Shown here: positions 8,296-16,454 of the stretch, one piece after another
How positions within the stretch are numbered: the first letter of the stretch is position 1
Layout of the letters: each line of letters begins with the position of its first letter
NCBI GenBank assembly: GCA_963753285.1
Contig: CAVWBT010000016.1
Span: 186,001 to 250,000, forward strand
DNA from: JAHEDH01 sp963753285
GTDB lineage: Bacteria; Actinomycetota; Acidimicrobiia; Spongiisociales; ZC4RG35
Direction of reading: 5' to 3'
Length of the DNA: 64,000 nt
Program-made: the position numbers and the translations under genes
Notes under the pieces: model-generated
The model's input: the letters and a program-made list of their open reading frames with translations, nothing else
What the model was told of the DNA's origin: nothing
Databases searched by the model: none

Positions 8296-9560
8296 CAGGC
8301 GTCTGTCTCGGCGGCGGCGTCGGCCGTCCACGGCTCGGCCTGGTGCTCGAAGTACTCGAGCATCTCTTCGGCCTGGTGCGTGTGGATGTTGACGAATCCG
8401 ACGACGAGCACGTGCGATGTCGGCATGTCGCCGATCATCCGTTGCACGATACGATCCACCGACGGCGCGGTGCTGTCTCCGAGGTTGAGGATGTGATCGA
8501 GCCGGTACCCGTTCTCGACCAGGCGATCGGTCACGAGTCCTTCGTAGGCCCCGAACGTGACCAGCCGATCGAACCTCAGGTCGCGGACGGCCACGTCGGC
8601 GAACTGGATCGCCCGCAACTCCCGGTCGGCTCGGTTGTTGAGAATGCCGACGATCGTGGTCTGAGGTGTGACGAACGCTCGGAGCTTCTCGAACGCCACC
8701 ATCATCGACTCACGGTCGTTCACGGCGAAGAGGTTCGCCCACGTGACGTGCTTGCCGAGGATCAGCAGGTCCTTCATGCGCAGGACCCCCGGATCGGGGG
8801 CGGCTTCTACCATGCCCTTCATGGCGACGTCGCGTGGGATGTCGAGCATCCGGGCGAGCACCAGGCCGATGGCGACGTTGTCCTTGAAAGCGATGTAATC
8901 GAAGCGGGCGATCTCCTCGTCGGTGACCGTGTTGGGATCTGCCACGATCACCTCGGTGTTGCGCTTGGCGGCCTCGCGCTTGATGACCCTGAGGATGGCG
9001 GGGTCCTGCTCTGCGGTGATGAGGGTGCCGTTGATCGGACACGTCGACATGAGGGAGACGGCGATCTCCTTGAGCGTCTCGCCCATGACGTCCTGGTGGT
9101 CTTCGCGGACGTTCGTGAGGACTCCGATGTTGGACTTGACGATCTGCGTCTCGCTCGTGTGCTGGTACTCGGGGCGCAGCGCCATACATTCGATGACGAG
9201 CGCATCGATGTCGTCAGTCACCCATTCCTTGACGATCTCGATCTGCTCGAGGATGGTGGCCGGGCCTTTGCGGACGATCGGCTCATCGTGCCCCTCGTTG
9301 GTGATCACCGCCGCAGCTGTGCCGGTCGATTTCCCGATGGTCCCGTAGCCGGCTTCACGGAGCATCCCTGCGAGGATGCGGGTGACGGTGGATTTGCCCC
9401 GGATGCCGTTGACGTGGATGCGCCATTCGAGCCCATTGAGCCGGTCGGCGTGCCGCACGGCTTCGATTCCCCAGCGCGCGATCAGCCACATTGCGACGGC
9501 GATCCCTCCGATCAGGAACACGGGCACGACGAGTCGACTCCTTCTACGAAACGTGACCAC
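8295..9560 (-). CDS. pgsB: Poly-gamma-glutamate synthase ligase subunit PgsB/CapB
   Basis: A 421-residue ATP-dependent amide ligase of the Mur-ligase-like CapB family. One membrane anchor (about 10-30) is followed by the P-loop NGIRGKSTVTR (51-61), GTIGKSTGTAAAVI, the ALVIECMALRPEYQHTSE block and NVREDHQDVMGET, all typical of CapB. It activates and joins glutamates through the gamma carboxyl. The start is GTG 9560. A 7-bp inverted repeat covers the start region. The next gene, pgsC, overlaps it by four bases. The pgsA/capA-type partner is not adjacent; the nearest CapA protein is at 23222-25546. Confidence 0.92.
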   Translation of the reverse strand: MVTFRRRSRLVVPVFLIGGIAVAMWLIARWGIEAVRHADRLNGLEWRIHVNGIRGKSTVTRILAGMLREAGYGTIGKSTGTAAAVITNEGHDEPIVRKGPATILEQIEIVKEWVTDDIDALVIECMALRPEYQHTSETQIVKSNIGVLTNVREDHQDVMGETLKEIAVSLMSTCPINGTLITAEQDPAILRVIKREAAKRNTEVIVADPNTVTDEEIARFDYIAFKDNVAIGLVLARMLDIPRDVAMKGMVEAAPDPGVLRMKDLLILGKHVTWANLFAVNDRESMMVAFEKLRAFVTPQTTIVGILNNRADRELRAIQFADVAVRDLRFDRLVTFGAYEGLVTDRLVENGYRLDHILNLGDSTAPSVDRIVQRMIGDMPTSHVLVVGFVNIHTHQAEEMLEYFEHQAEPWTADAAAETDA

Positions 9561-9572
9561 GCTCTGTGGTCA
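9554..9572 (-). promoter_or_regulatory. Inverted repeat over the pgsB start
   Basis: TGACCAC (9554-9560) and GTGGTCA (9566-9572) form a perfect 7-bp inverted repeat with a 5-base loop. The GTG start of pgsB is the inner end of one arm. This could be an operator or an mRNA hairpin that limits initiation. The biological role is inferred. Confidence 0.4.
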
Positions 9573-9744
9573 TCTATCTCATCGGCGGAATCGGGAGTTT
9601 CTAAAAGGGATATCGATGGATGGAGGGTATGGTTTTCGGCATGGCGAGGCGACTAGTCACTCTCAGAGGCGGCCGAACGGAGACCCCGACATTCGATGTT
9701 CGAGCTGGGTGCATCGCTCCGCCGATCACACATGGGGCACCGAG

Positions 9745-10317
9745 ATGACCCAGGACCTCTCGAAGCTGAGCTGGGTGTTCGCCCATGGCAGCCTGATGTT
9801 CGATGCCGACTTCGACGCCGCCGCGGTGCTGCCAGGACGAGCATGGGGCTGGGAACGACGATTCGGACAGCCATCGGTGCGGAACTGGGGCACGAAGGCG
9901 ACGCCGGCACCGACGTGCTCGCTGAGCCGCGGGAGCCACTGTGACGGGCTGCTGCTGGGTCTCCCGCGAGGACGGGCCGGTTCGATCCTCACATCGCTGG
10001 TGCGACGGGAGGCGAACGAGCCGGTCACGGTCACGGTGTCGAGCGAGTTCGGCGATGTCTCGGCGTTCACGTGGCTCATGTCCGATGCGTGGGCGTCTCT
10101 CGGCGTCGAGGAGTTGTCGGGCCATGGCGCAGCAAACGTCGTGGCCGGAGGTGGGCCGCGCGGAGATGCATGGCGGTACGCGTCCGGCGTTCACCAGGCG
10201 CTCTCGGCCCATGGGCTTCGGGACGATCTGGTCACTGGCTATGTCGAACGGCTCGAGTCCGAGGTCGGGATGAGAGACCCGTTGCCCACCGCCGCAGCCC
10301 CACCCCTGCCAGGTTGA
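9745..10317 (+). CDS. ChaC-like gamma-glutamylcyclotransferase
   Basis: A 190-residue protein with the ChaC/GGCT fold motif near its start (WVFAHGSLMFDADF), then the ChaC-type blocks GWERRFGQPSVRNWGT, APTCSLSRGSHCDGLLLGL and a candidate catalytic Glu in SLVRREANEP. Such enzymes release 5-oxoproline from gamma-glutamyl groups, classically glutathione. It is transcribed away from the poly-gamma-glutamate genes, so a role in gamma-glutamyl turnover is attractive but inferred. ATG 9745 puts the motif at residue 11; an in-frame ATG 9616 would add 43 residues unlike the family. Confidence 0.72.
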   Translation: MTQDLSKLSWVFAHGSLMFDADFDAAAVLPGRAWGWERRFGQPSVRNWGTKATPAPTCSLSRGSHCDGLLLGLPRGRAGSILTSLVRREANEPVTVTVSSEFGDVSAFTWLMSDAWASLGVEELSGHGAANVVAGGGPRGDAWRYASGVHQALSAHGLRDDLVTGYVERLESEVGMRDPLPTAAAPPLPG

Positions 10318-10442
10318 GCCGATCGCCAGCCCCAGCGTTCGATTGCACTTTCGGGCGGGCCGCAAGATCTCCACTTCGCCGTGCTCCAACCCGAGTGTCT
10401 TCAGCAGGCGCTGAGACGGGCGGAGCACTCTACGCTCAAGGC

Positions 10443-10841
10443 ATGGCCACGATTTTCACGAAGATCATCGAAGGAGAGTTCCCTGCCGCATTCGTCCATC
10501 GCGACGAGCGCTGCGTTGCGTTTCTCTCGATCAACCCGCTGACCACCGGACACACACTCGTCGTGCCGGTCGAGGAGATCGACCACTGGATCGATTGTTC
10601 CCAGGACCTGCGCGATCACCTGATGGCGGTGGCAACAGCGGTCGGGGAGGCCCAGATGAAGGTCTGGAACCCGGAGCGGATCGGGCTGATCGTCGCAGGA
10701 TTCGAGGTTCCACATCTGCATCTGCACGTGTTCCCGAGCTGGGGGATGGGTGACTTCGACTTCGCGAAGGCCGCCCCGATGCAGTCGATGAACATACTCG
10801 AGCCGGTTGCTGCCCAGATCCGCGAGCAGCTCGACGCCTGA
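10443..10841 (+). CDS. HIT family protein (histidine-triad nucleotide hydrolase)
   Basis: A 132-residue HIT protein. FTKIIEGEFPAAFVHRDERC is the usual N terminus, followed by INPLTTGHTLVVPVEEIDHW and the catalytic triad VPHLHLHVFP (H-x-H-x-H). Members hydrolyse nucleotide phosphoramidates or related dinucleotides. A -10-like TACGCT at 10431-10436 lies six bases before the ATG, so the mRNA is probably leaderless. Confidence 0.9.
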   Translation: MATIFTKIIEGEFPAAFVHRDERCVAFLSINPLTTGHTLVVPVEEIDHWIDCSQDLRDHLMAVATAVGEAQMKVWNPERIGLIVAGFEVPHLHLHVFPSWGMGDFDFAKAAPMQSMNILEPVAAQIREQLDA

Positions 10842-11243
10842 ACCCGACCACGGTTGCCGGGAGGGCTCGCACAGCACAGTTTGCCGGTTCGGGAGCTCCG
10901 GTGGGTGTGCGTATGGCGGTTCAGCATGAGTGTTATGTGCTGCTCCCCGGTGGGCAGTGAGGGGACGATCGATTGAGATCGGATTGTCACCCGTTTCGGC
11001 GTGTCGTGCGTGTTACCCCACGACAATGGATTTCGATGGAAGGTGACGACGTGACTGTCGATGCAGAGGAGCCGGAGGCTCCTCGCGGGTCGCTGTCCGA
11101 CGTGATGGACGTGCGTTCTTCGAGACCTTCGATTCCCGGGAGCTGAGGCCGGTGATCGGGTTGGCTTTTGTATTCCTGGTGGAGCGTCGGACCTGATGCC
11201 AAGTCAGGCCTGCGCGATGTAGAGGGCTCGGGGGCTGGGTCTG
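10842..11243. other. 402-base gap without a convincing gene
   Basis: No family-like protein is seen on either strand. The only notable item is a perfect 8-bp stem (GAGGAGCC at 11066-11073, GGCTCCTC at 11077-11084, 3-base loop). It lies inside a 31-codon open frame starting at GTG 11051 with an AGGTGACGAC leader. Neither element has a T-run or homology I recognise. The composition is less gene-like than its neighbours, in keeping with the edge of an accessory region. Confidence 0.5.
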
Positions 11244-11903
11244 TCATGCAGGGCGATGGCGTTCGAGGCCGTCGAGGATGAGGTCGAGGCCGAACTCGAA
11301 TTCGCCGTCGAAGCTGTATTTGTATGTGAGGGTGTGTTCGTACATCGCAACAAGGTGTGGATAATCGTTCATCAAGCTCTGATCGAGGGTGGCGCTTGAT
11401 GTCTCGGTGGTTTCCACTGAGTCTTCGAAAGGGAGGCTGATCTCCTGGATGACCTGTCCGTACACGTAGCAGTCGAGCACCCAGAAGGCGTGGGCGACAT
11501 ATTCCATTGGGAACCCCGCGGATCGCAGGTTCCCGAGTATGGCGTTCAGGTAGCGCATGGCGGTGGGGCTGGTGGCGGTACCGGCCTCCAGCAGCCCGAT
11601 AGCCCATGAGTGGCGGGCGAGCACCTCCCGCGCCGAGACCGCCCGGCGTCTCATGGCGTCCTTCCAGTCGGCGTCCTCTTCCGGGATCTCGATCCGGCCT
11701 ACAACCTGCTCGAGCATGCCTTCGAGTATTTCCTCCTTGTTGGCGACGTGCTTGTAGATCGCCATCGCTTCGAAGCCGAGGTCCTTGCCCAGTCGACGCA
11801 TGGTGAGGGCGCCGAGTCCGTCTCGATCGGCGACATCGACCGCGGCTTGGAGGATTCGTTCCCTGGTCAGTGGTTGGCGGGGAGTGTTGGTTTTCGGTGC
11901 CAT
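11244..11903 (-). CDS. TetR family transcriptional regulator
   Basis: A 219-residue repressor-like protein. The N-terminal HTH domain is typical (TRERILQAAVDVADRDGLGA, LTMRRLGKDLGFEAMAIYKH). The C-terminal all-helical ligand domain resembles the tetracycline-repressor C-terminal class (Trp-rich, with MRYLNAILGNLRSAGF). I use ATG 11903; the longer TTG at 11912 is less likely because it sits in the operator. It is divergent from the membrane protein at 11979, and the 75-base spacer holds two copies of one operator-like sequence, so autoregulation and control of that neighbour are expected. Confidence 0.9.
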   Translation of the reverse strand: MAPKTNTPRQPLTRERILQAAVDVADRDGLGALTMRRLGKDLGFEAMAIYKHVANKEEILEGMLEQVVGRIEIPEEDADWKDAMRRRAVSAREVLARHSWAIGLLEAGTATSPTAMRYLNAILGNLRSAGFPMEYVAHAFWVLDCYVYGQVIQEISLPFEDSVETTETSSATLDQSLMNDYPHLVAMYEHTLTYKYSFDGEFEFGLDLILDGLERHRPA

Positions 11904-11908
11904 GATTG

Positions 11909-11959
11909 ACAAGTTTACTTTGTAAGCATACAGTGCACAAACAAGTGTACAAAGTAAGC
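11909..11959. promoter_or_regulatory. Tandem TetR operator pair
   Basis: Two copies of an 18-19 base element, ACAAGTTTACTTTGTAAGC (11909-11927) and ACAAGTGTACAAAGTAAGC (11941-11959), are repeated exactly 32 bp apart, about three helical turns. They differ only at one T/G and in the central TTT/AAA. Each core is near-palindromic (TTAC-TTT-GTAA; TAC-AAA-GTA), and together they contain a perfect 10-bp inverted repeat (11915-11924 with 11948-11957). The location between the divergent tetR and membrane-protein genes fits a dual operator. Confidence 0.78.
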
Positions 11960-11978
11960 CACTCCGAAGAAGGACGAC

Positions 11979-12707
11979 ATGCGAAACGCGACGAGATCAG
12001 ACAAGGAACACCGACGAGGGCTGGAAGACCCTCCGGTAGCCTGGAGCCCGGCTCTTCGAGACCGGGTCGTCGGCGCCTTGGCGATCGCGTTTGGAGCGGC
12101 GTTCGTGATCGAGAACGCCGTGCTGGCCGGGGCGGGGGCCCCTGCCTTCGGGGACCCGCTCGAAGAGGTGCTCGCCCACTACCACAACCGCGGCGCAGTC
12201 GCGATCGCGGTCGGCCTGGTGGCGGTGTACCTTCCGCTGCTGCTCGTGTTCGTCACCGGTCTCCACGGGCTCGTCGAGCGCCGCGGGGGCGCAGGCGCGG
12301 ACTGGTCGCGCCTCGCGGTCGCCGCCGGTGCGACCTTCTCGGCGATCTTCACACTTGTCAACGTTTTGCAGATCGGGCTCGTGCTCTCCGCCGGCGGCCT
12401 CACTGAGCCGAGCCCCGCGTTCGAGCTCGCTTGGCAGGTGCACGCAGCAGCGTTCGCGCTGGCGCTGCCGGCGCTCGCGACCACGTTCATCGGCGCTGCG
12501 CTGGCGACGCACGCGAGCCGGCTGACGCCGCCGTGGCAAGGCCTGCTCGGCGTGGCCGGCGGAGCCCTGCTGCTCACCGCCGGAGTGGGCAGCCTCGCGA
12601 TCGCGGACGGCTCAGGCCTCCTGTTCGTGGGGCTGCTTGGCTTCGCCGCGTGGCTCGTGTGGCTCCTGGCGACTGGCGTGCGGCTGGTGCGCCCTCGAAG
12701 CAGCTGA
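11979..12707 (+). CDS. Integral membrane protein controlled by TetR
   Basis: A 242-residue protein with six likely membrane helices (for example ALAIAFGAAFVIENAVLAG and GLVAVYLPLLLVFVTGL). I recognise no enzyme motif; it looks like one of the small multi-helix membrane proteins often paired with TetR repressors. The start ATG 11979 follows a GAAGGACGAC leader, a good SD. Divergence from tetR across a shared double operator makes it the probable regulated target. Export or stress protection is possible but unproven. Confidence 0.75.
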   Translation: MRNATRSDKEHRRGLEDPPVAWSPALRDRVVGALAIAFGAAFVIENAVLAGAGAPAFGDPLEEVLAHYHNRGAVAIAVGLVAVYLPLLLVFVTGLHGLVERRGGAGADWSRLAVAAGATFSAIFTLVNVLQIGLVLSAGGLTEPSPAFELAWQVHAAAFALALPALATTFIGAALATHASRLTPPWQGLLGVAGGALLLTAGVGSLAIADGSGLLFVGLLGFAAWLVWLLATGVRLVRPRSS

Positions 12708-13519
12708 CCGTCCCGGCAACCGATTGCCCTACGGCTGGGGCTGCATGATGGGAACCGAGATCAAGGCAGGCGCGATCGCCGATGCAGTCGGCCTGGGCAG
12801 GCACGACCCCGGAGTCCCCAAAGACACAGGATGAGAATGAAATGACCAGATCTCGGCGGATCGACACGCCCTGCGGGTTCGTGCCAGGGCCGTAGAGATC
12901 CGTGAGGGCCTCATGATCGACATGCGGGGTCCTTGCGTGGAGGAGACGAGCCGGACGTCGACGAGTCCGGTCTCGAGGTCAGTGATCGCAGCAGCCAATG
13001 CGGTGAAGTTGGGGGTGAACGATGAGGTTGGAGGCGTCGGCGACGCCAGCGAACAACGCCGACGTCTCCACGCAATTCGGTCGAGCCAAGGACATCACAC
13101 TGTGTCTCCGTCTCCTACGATCCCGGCCGGGGGTCACCACCGGGCCCGGCTGCAGCAGCGCCGATCACCAAATCCCGAGCAGAAACGAGCATCTGTCCGA
13201 GTGCGCGGGATCGGCACTTCGAGGAGCGCCTGCCCCTCGCCGTGCCGTCACTGAGCGTGGTGCTCACCCGTTGTCACGGCCGGTAGCGAGCGAGGTGCAC
13301 CAACCATGCCGGTTCTGCGCTAGCCGACGAGGTCGGTGTTGAGGTGGGGTCGGGCTGTAGTAAAGGCCGATCGCCTCTTCCCAATGGTTGGAGCACGGTG
13401 CACCATCGGAGATGCGTTGAATCCTCCAGTCGTGACGTGCTCGGAAGGCCCGGCCCGAGGCGTTGTCACCTTGGAGGCATTTCGGTGGTCCGAGTGCCGG
13501 GCGATGGGAGGTAGCCACC
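12708..13519. other. 812-base gap with a REP-like repeat and no intact gene
   Basis: The only feature I can support is the dispersed repeat at 13160-13231. A minus-strand open stretch around 12730-13060 contains peptide-like sequence (ITDLETGLVDVRLVSSTQGP) but has no RBS, a poor C-terminal part and no family match, so it may be a gene remnant. Plus-strand open frames here are short and look like shadows. Confidence 0.5.
13160..13231 (+). repeat. REP-like dispersed repeat, copy A
   Basis: About 72 bases beginning GCCGATCACCAA and ending with the conserved block GATCGGCACTTCGAGGAGCG. It matches copies at 16890-16961 and 18625-18694. The palindromic core CCGAGTG-CTCGG is degenerate here (CCGAGTGCGCGG). 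Similarity with copy B continues for about 25 further bases (GCCGTCAC-GAGCG). Confidence 0.75.
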
Positions 13520-13975
13520 GTGCGATTGTTGCAGTGGAAGGTCAAGCTTTCGATCTTGTGGGTAGCGCTTGCCGTGGGTATGTCCGCCCACATGCTGCTG
13601 GTCGTAACCGAGCCCGGCATCCTCGAAGAGCTGATGGAGGGGCGAATCGAAGACATGGAGATCACCAGCGGAATGCTGGTCTTCTTCGCCCTGTTCTGGG
13701 TTGTCCCGTTGCTGATGGCGTTCCTCGCCCACGTCTTGGACGATCGGGCCAATCGGTTCGCCAATGCGGGTGTCGGTCTGGTGATGACCGTGATGTGGGC
13801 CTGGGACCTGGTGGCGCATTCCGTGAACGAGGGGTTCAACGGTGTCTGGCTTACCTTGGCGGGCATGACCGCAGCCAGTTTGGGGATCCTGTGGCACGCG
13901 TGGAAGTGGCCCAAGGTCGAGGATGAGCAGCCGGTTCGCGAGGAGCTGACGCCGATCTCGGCCGGGACCGTGTAG
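13520..13975 (+). CDS. Small four-helix membrane protein
   Basis: A 151-residue protein with about four membrane segments (LSILWVALAVGMSAHMLLVV, GMLVFFALFWVVPLLMAFLA, GVGLVMTVMWAWDLV, TLAGMTAASLGILWHAW) and a charged C-terminal tail. GTG 13520 is preceded by GGGAGGT with 8-base spacing, a strong RBS that decides the start. No known family is recognised. It resembles the small membrane proteins made by the ECF41 operon that follows, but is separated from it by a promoter. Confidence 0.75.
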   Translation: MRLLQWKVKLSILWVALAVGMSAHMLLVVTEPGILEELMEGRIEDMEITSGMLVFFALFWVVPLLMAFLAHVLDDRANRFANAGVGLVMTVMWAWDLVAHSVNEGFNGVWLTLAGMTAASLGILWHAWKWPKVEDEQPVREELTPISAGTV

Positions 13976-14319
13976 ACGCCGTCACCGCTGCGGCCTGCGA
14001 AGGGCCGGGACGAAGGCAACTACTCGCGCAGCGGTGACAGCGCGGCTATCGCCTTACCACCACCAAACTTCGCGGCCCCAGCCGACCCGCCCATATCGGC
14101 GCGGATGCGTGCGGGGTCGCCGTTTGTAGAGAACACTGACCGTGGGTGACCGCGATTCACGATGCGCGCTAATTGCCGGATCTGCTCGGAACGTAGCGCG
14201 CCATATCGCTCCCGGCGGTGGGTGATCTGTGCGGCCCTCAGTGTCGGGAGTCGCGTTGAACTCGACCTTCGCGGGGCGGCAACGGCCCGGCGTCTAGATC
14301 CGGAACGTTTGCCGAGCTG
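13976..14319. other. Gap upstream of the ECF41 operon, no supported gene
   Basis: A minus-strand open frame of about 100 codons (14020-14325) is rich in Arg, has no RBS and runs into the ECF41-type promoter at 14320, so I do not call it. No repeat or RNA gene is visible. Confidence 0.5.
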
Positions 14320-14346
14320 TGTCACAGATGGGTTCGCTGTGTCGTC
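14320..14346 (+). promoter_or_regulatory. ECF41-type promoter
   Basis: TGTCACA (14320-14326) is followed after exactly 16 bases by CGTC (14343-14346). This is the bipartite promoter described for ECF41 sigma factors. It lies 33 bases upstream of the operon whose second gene encodes an ECF41-type sigma factor, so the sigma factor very probably drives its own operon. Confidence 0.82.
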
Positions 14347-14378
14347 ATGGGGGTGAACACAGATCGTTGGAGGTTCTG

Positions 14379-15551
14379 ATGCGAGTGTTGATCACGGGCG
14401 GTTCGAGTGAGTTGGGTGTGCGTCTCAGTCGGTTGCTGGTGGAGCGAGGCCATGAGGTGACGGTGGCGTCGCGGTCGGCGCGCCCGATGCGGGATGTCGC
14501 CGCAGTCGAGATGGATTTGGCATCCGGACTAGGTGTGGAGTCCGTTGCGGGTCACGACACGGTGGTGCACCTGGCCAGCGACCCGTTCGGGGCGCAGCGG
14601 GTGGACATCGAAGGTACGCAGCGTTTGGTAGACGCGGCTGCTGAGGCGGGTGTCGACCATCTGCTGGCGATCTCGATCGTCGGAATCGACGATCATCCCT
14701 ATCCGTACTATCGGGCCAAGGCGAAAATGGAACAGATCGTGCAGAAGGGTGACGTGCCGTGGACGATCCTGCGGGCCACTCAGTTCCACAGTCTGATCCC
14801 ACGCTTCATAGACATGCTGCCGGCGGTCGGGTTCGTTCCCGTGCCCAGGGGGGTGCATCTGCAGCCCATCGACGTCTCCGTCGTGGCCAAACGGCTGGCG
14901 GAACTGGTCGAGGCGGGACCCTCGGGCCGGGTCGCCGACCTGGGCGGACCCGAGGTGGTGCCGCTGCGGCAGATGGTGAGGGACGTGCTTCGGGCCAAGC
15001 GGCTGCGCCGTTCGATCGTCCCCCTGCCACTGCCCCGGCGCCTCAGCACTGCACTGCGGGACGGTCGCATGCTGACCACGCCGACCGAACGGGGCCAGCG
15101 ATGGGCTGACCATGTGGCGGGAATCAACCCTGCCCGGGACCTGGTGGGGAGACTGGCCATGCTCACAGCCCTCATTCTGCTGGCAACGGCAGTGTGGATG
15201 GCGGTGTCCCCCGCCACATTTCACAGCACTGTGGCCCCGTTCGGGGACGCGAACGATCATCTGTTCCGCGATGTGGCCAGCTTCACGTTGCCGCTGGTGA
15301 TCGGGTTGTGGATCGCCGCCGACCGCCGTTCGTGGCGGGTTCCGGTGTTCGCCATCGCCGCCGTCCAGAATGGCACCCATGCCTTCAACCATCTGGTCGA
15401 CGTCGTCGCCACCGACCCCATGTGGATCGGTATGGCCACGTTCGTCTCGCTCGTCGCCATCCAAGCCCTTCTGGTCTGGATGCTGGTCCGCACCTTGCGT
15501 CCAGAACCGACGCCGACGACGACGCCGACCACTCTCCGGATTGCCGCATGA
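14379..15551 (+). CDS. NAD(P)-binding SDR/epimerase fused to a membrane domain
   Basis: A 390-residue two-part protein. Residues 1 to about 250 form an NmrA/epimerase-like Rossmann fold (VLITGGSSELGVRLSRLL, the GTQRLVDAAAEAGVDHLL segment, YYRAKAKMEQ as active-site-like Y-x-x-x-K, and PWTILRATQFH). Residues about 265-385 carry four or five membrane helices (LTALILLATAVWMAVSP, FTLPLVIGLWIAA, MWIGMATFVSLVAIQALLVW). The start ATG 14379 follows TTGGAGG. ECF41 sigma genes are typically linked to carboxymuconolactone decarboxylase, oxidoreductase or epimerase genes; this is such a partner with a membrane extension. It overlaps the sigma gene by ATGA. Confidence 0.85.
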   Translation: MRVLITGGSSELGVRLSRLLVERGHEVTVASRSARPMRDVAAVEMDLASGLGVESVAGHDTVVHLASDPFGAQRVDIEGTQRLVDAAAEAGVDHLLAISIVGIDDHPYPYYRAKAKMEQIVQKGDVPWTILRATQFHSLIPRFIDMLPAVGFVPVPRGVHLQPIDVSVVAKRLAELVEAGPSGRVADLGGPEVVPLRQMVRDVLRAKRLRRSIVPLPLPRRLSTALRDGRMLTTPTERGQRWADHVAGINPARDLVGRLAMLTALILLATAVWMAVSPATFHSTVAPFGDANDHLFRDVASFTLPLVIGLWIAADRRSWRVPVFAIAAVQNGTHAFNHLVDVVATDPMWIGMATFVSLVAIQALLVWMLVRTLRPEPTPTTTPTTLRIAA

Positions 15552-16402
15552 CTGACGCATTCGCCAGCCACCATCCGCGCCTGATAGCGGTCGCCTACGG
15601 CATGTTGGGCTCGATGGCCGACGCCGAGGACATCGTCCAGGATGCCTGGATCCGGTGGCAAGGCGTCGACCACCACAATGTCCGAACACCGGTGGCGTAC
15701 CTGACCACCATGGTCACCCGGATGTCGATCGACCGGCTCCGCTCCGCTCAGCACCGACGCGAGACCTATGTGGGGCCGTGGCTACCCGAACCGATCGTGG
15801 AGCGTTCCCCGGACCCGGCGGACATCGTTGCAGAGGCCGAGCATTTCTCGTTGGCGTTCCTCCACGCCATGGAGAACCTCACCCCGATCGAGCGAGCGGT
15901 GCTCCTTCTCAGGGAGGGTTTCGACTACGACTACACGGAGATCGCCGACATCGTCGACAAGAGCCCAGCCAACTGTCGGCAGATCGCCGCCCGGGCTCGA
16001 GGCCACGTCGCCGAACCCGCTCGCCACCGCGGTGGTGACCCAGAGCGGGAACGGGCGGTTGTGGTGGCGGCGCTCGAAGCCGTCCGGGCCGCCGACCTCG
16101 ATGGGCTCATCGACGTCTTGGCAGAGGACATCGTTGCCTGGTCAGATGGCGGACCCAAACGGCGCGCCGCCCGCCACCCTGTCCTGGGTGCCGAACGGGT
16201 GGCCCGATTCCTCATCGGTATCGCTCGCCAGAGCGTTGGCGCACAACTCACTGCGACACCGGTGACGGTTGGCGGCGATCCCGGGGTGCGCCTCGACGTC
16301 GGTGACGAAACCTACGGCGTGATGGCATTCCGCGTCGTCGAGGACCGTATCCAAGCCATCCACATTGTCGTCAACCCCGACAAACTCGCATGGGCAAAAT
16401 GA
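15548..16402 (+). CDS. ECF41-type RNA polymerase sigma factor (SigJ-like)
   Basis: A 284-residue sigma factor. Region 2 (HHPRLIAVAYGMLGSMADAE, DIVQDAWIRW, YLTTMVTRMSIDRLRSA) and region 4 (MENLTPIERAVLLLREGFDY, ADIVDKSPANCRQIAARAR) are joined by the ECF41 linker motif WLPEP. A C-terminal SnoaL-like domain follows, with the family signatures SDGG-K (SDGGPK) and NPDKL at the very end. In this group the C-terminal domain replaces an anti-sigma factor. Gene order and the upstream TGTCACA-N16-CGTC promoter fit self-activation. It is translationally coupled to the preceding gene. Confidence 0.92.
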   Translation: MTDAFASHHPRLIAVAYGMLGSMADAEDIVQDAWIRWQGVDHHNVRTPVAYLTTMVTRMSIDRLRSAQHRRETYVGPWLPEPIVERSPDPADIVAEAEHFSLAFLHAMENLTPIERAVLLLREGFDYDYTEIADIVDKSPANCRQIAARARGHVAEPARHRGGDPERERAVVVAALEAVRAADLDGLIDVLAEDIVAWSDGGPKRRAARHPVLGAERVARFLIGIARQSVGAQLTATPVTVGGDPGVRLDVGDETYGVMAFRVVEDRIQAIHIVVNPDKLAWAK

Positions 16403-16454
16403 TGCCATCCCAATCGCACAGCCCGCATGAACACTCGATATGGAGTCGCCTGAC

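Noticed and set aside
12729..12998. Minus-strand ORF with peptide-like N-terminal part
   Set aside because: The C-terminal part is not protein-like and no start signal is present. It is at most a remnant.
14020..14325. Minus-strand ORF of about 100 codons upstream of the ECF41 operon
   Set aside because: It is Arg-rich, has no RBS, and its 5' end lies in the ECF41 promoter.
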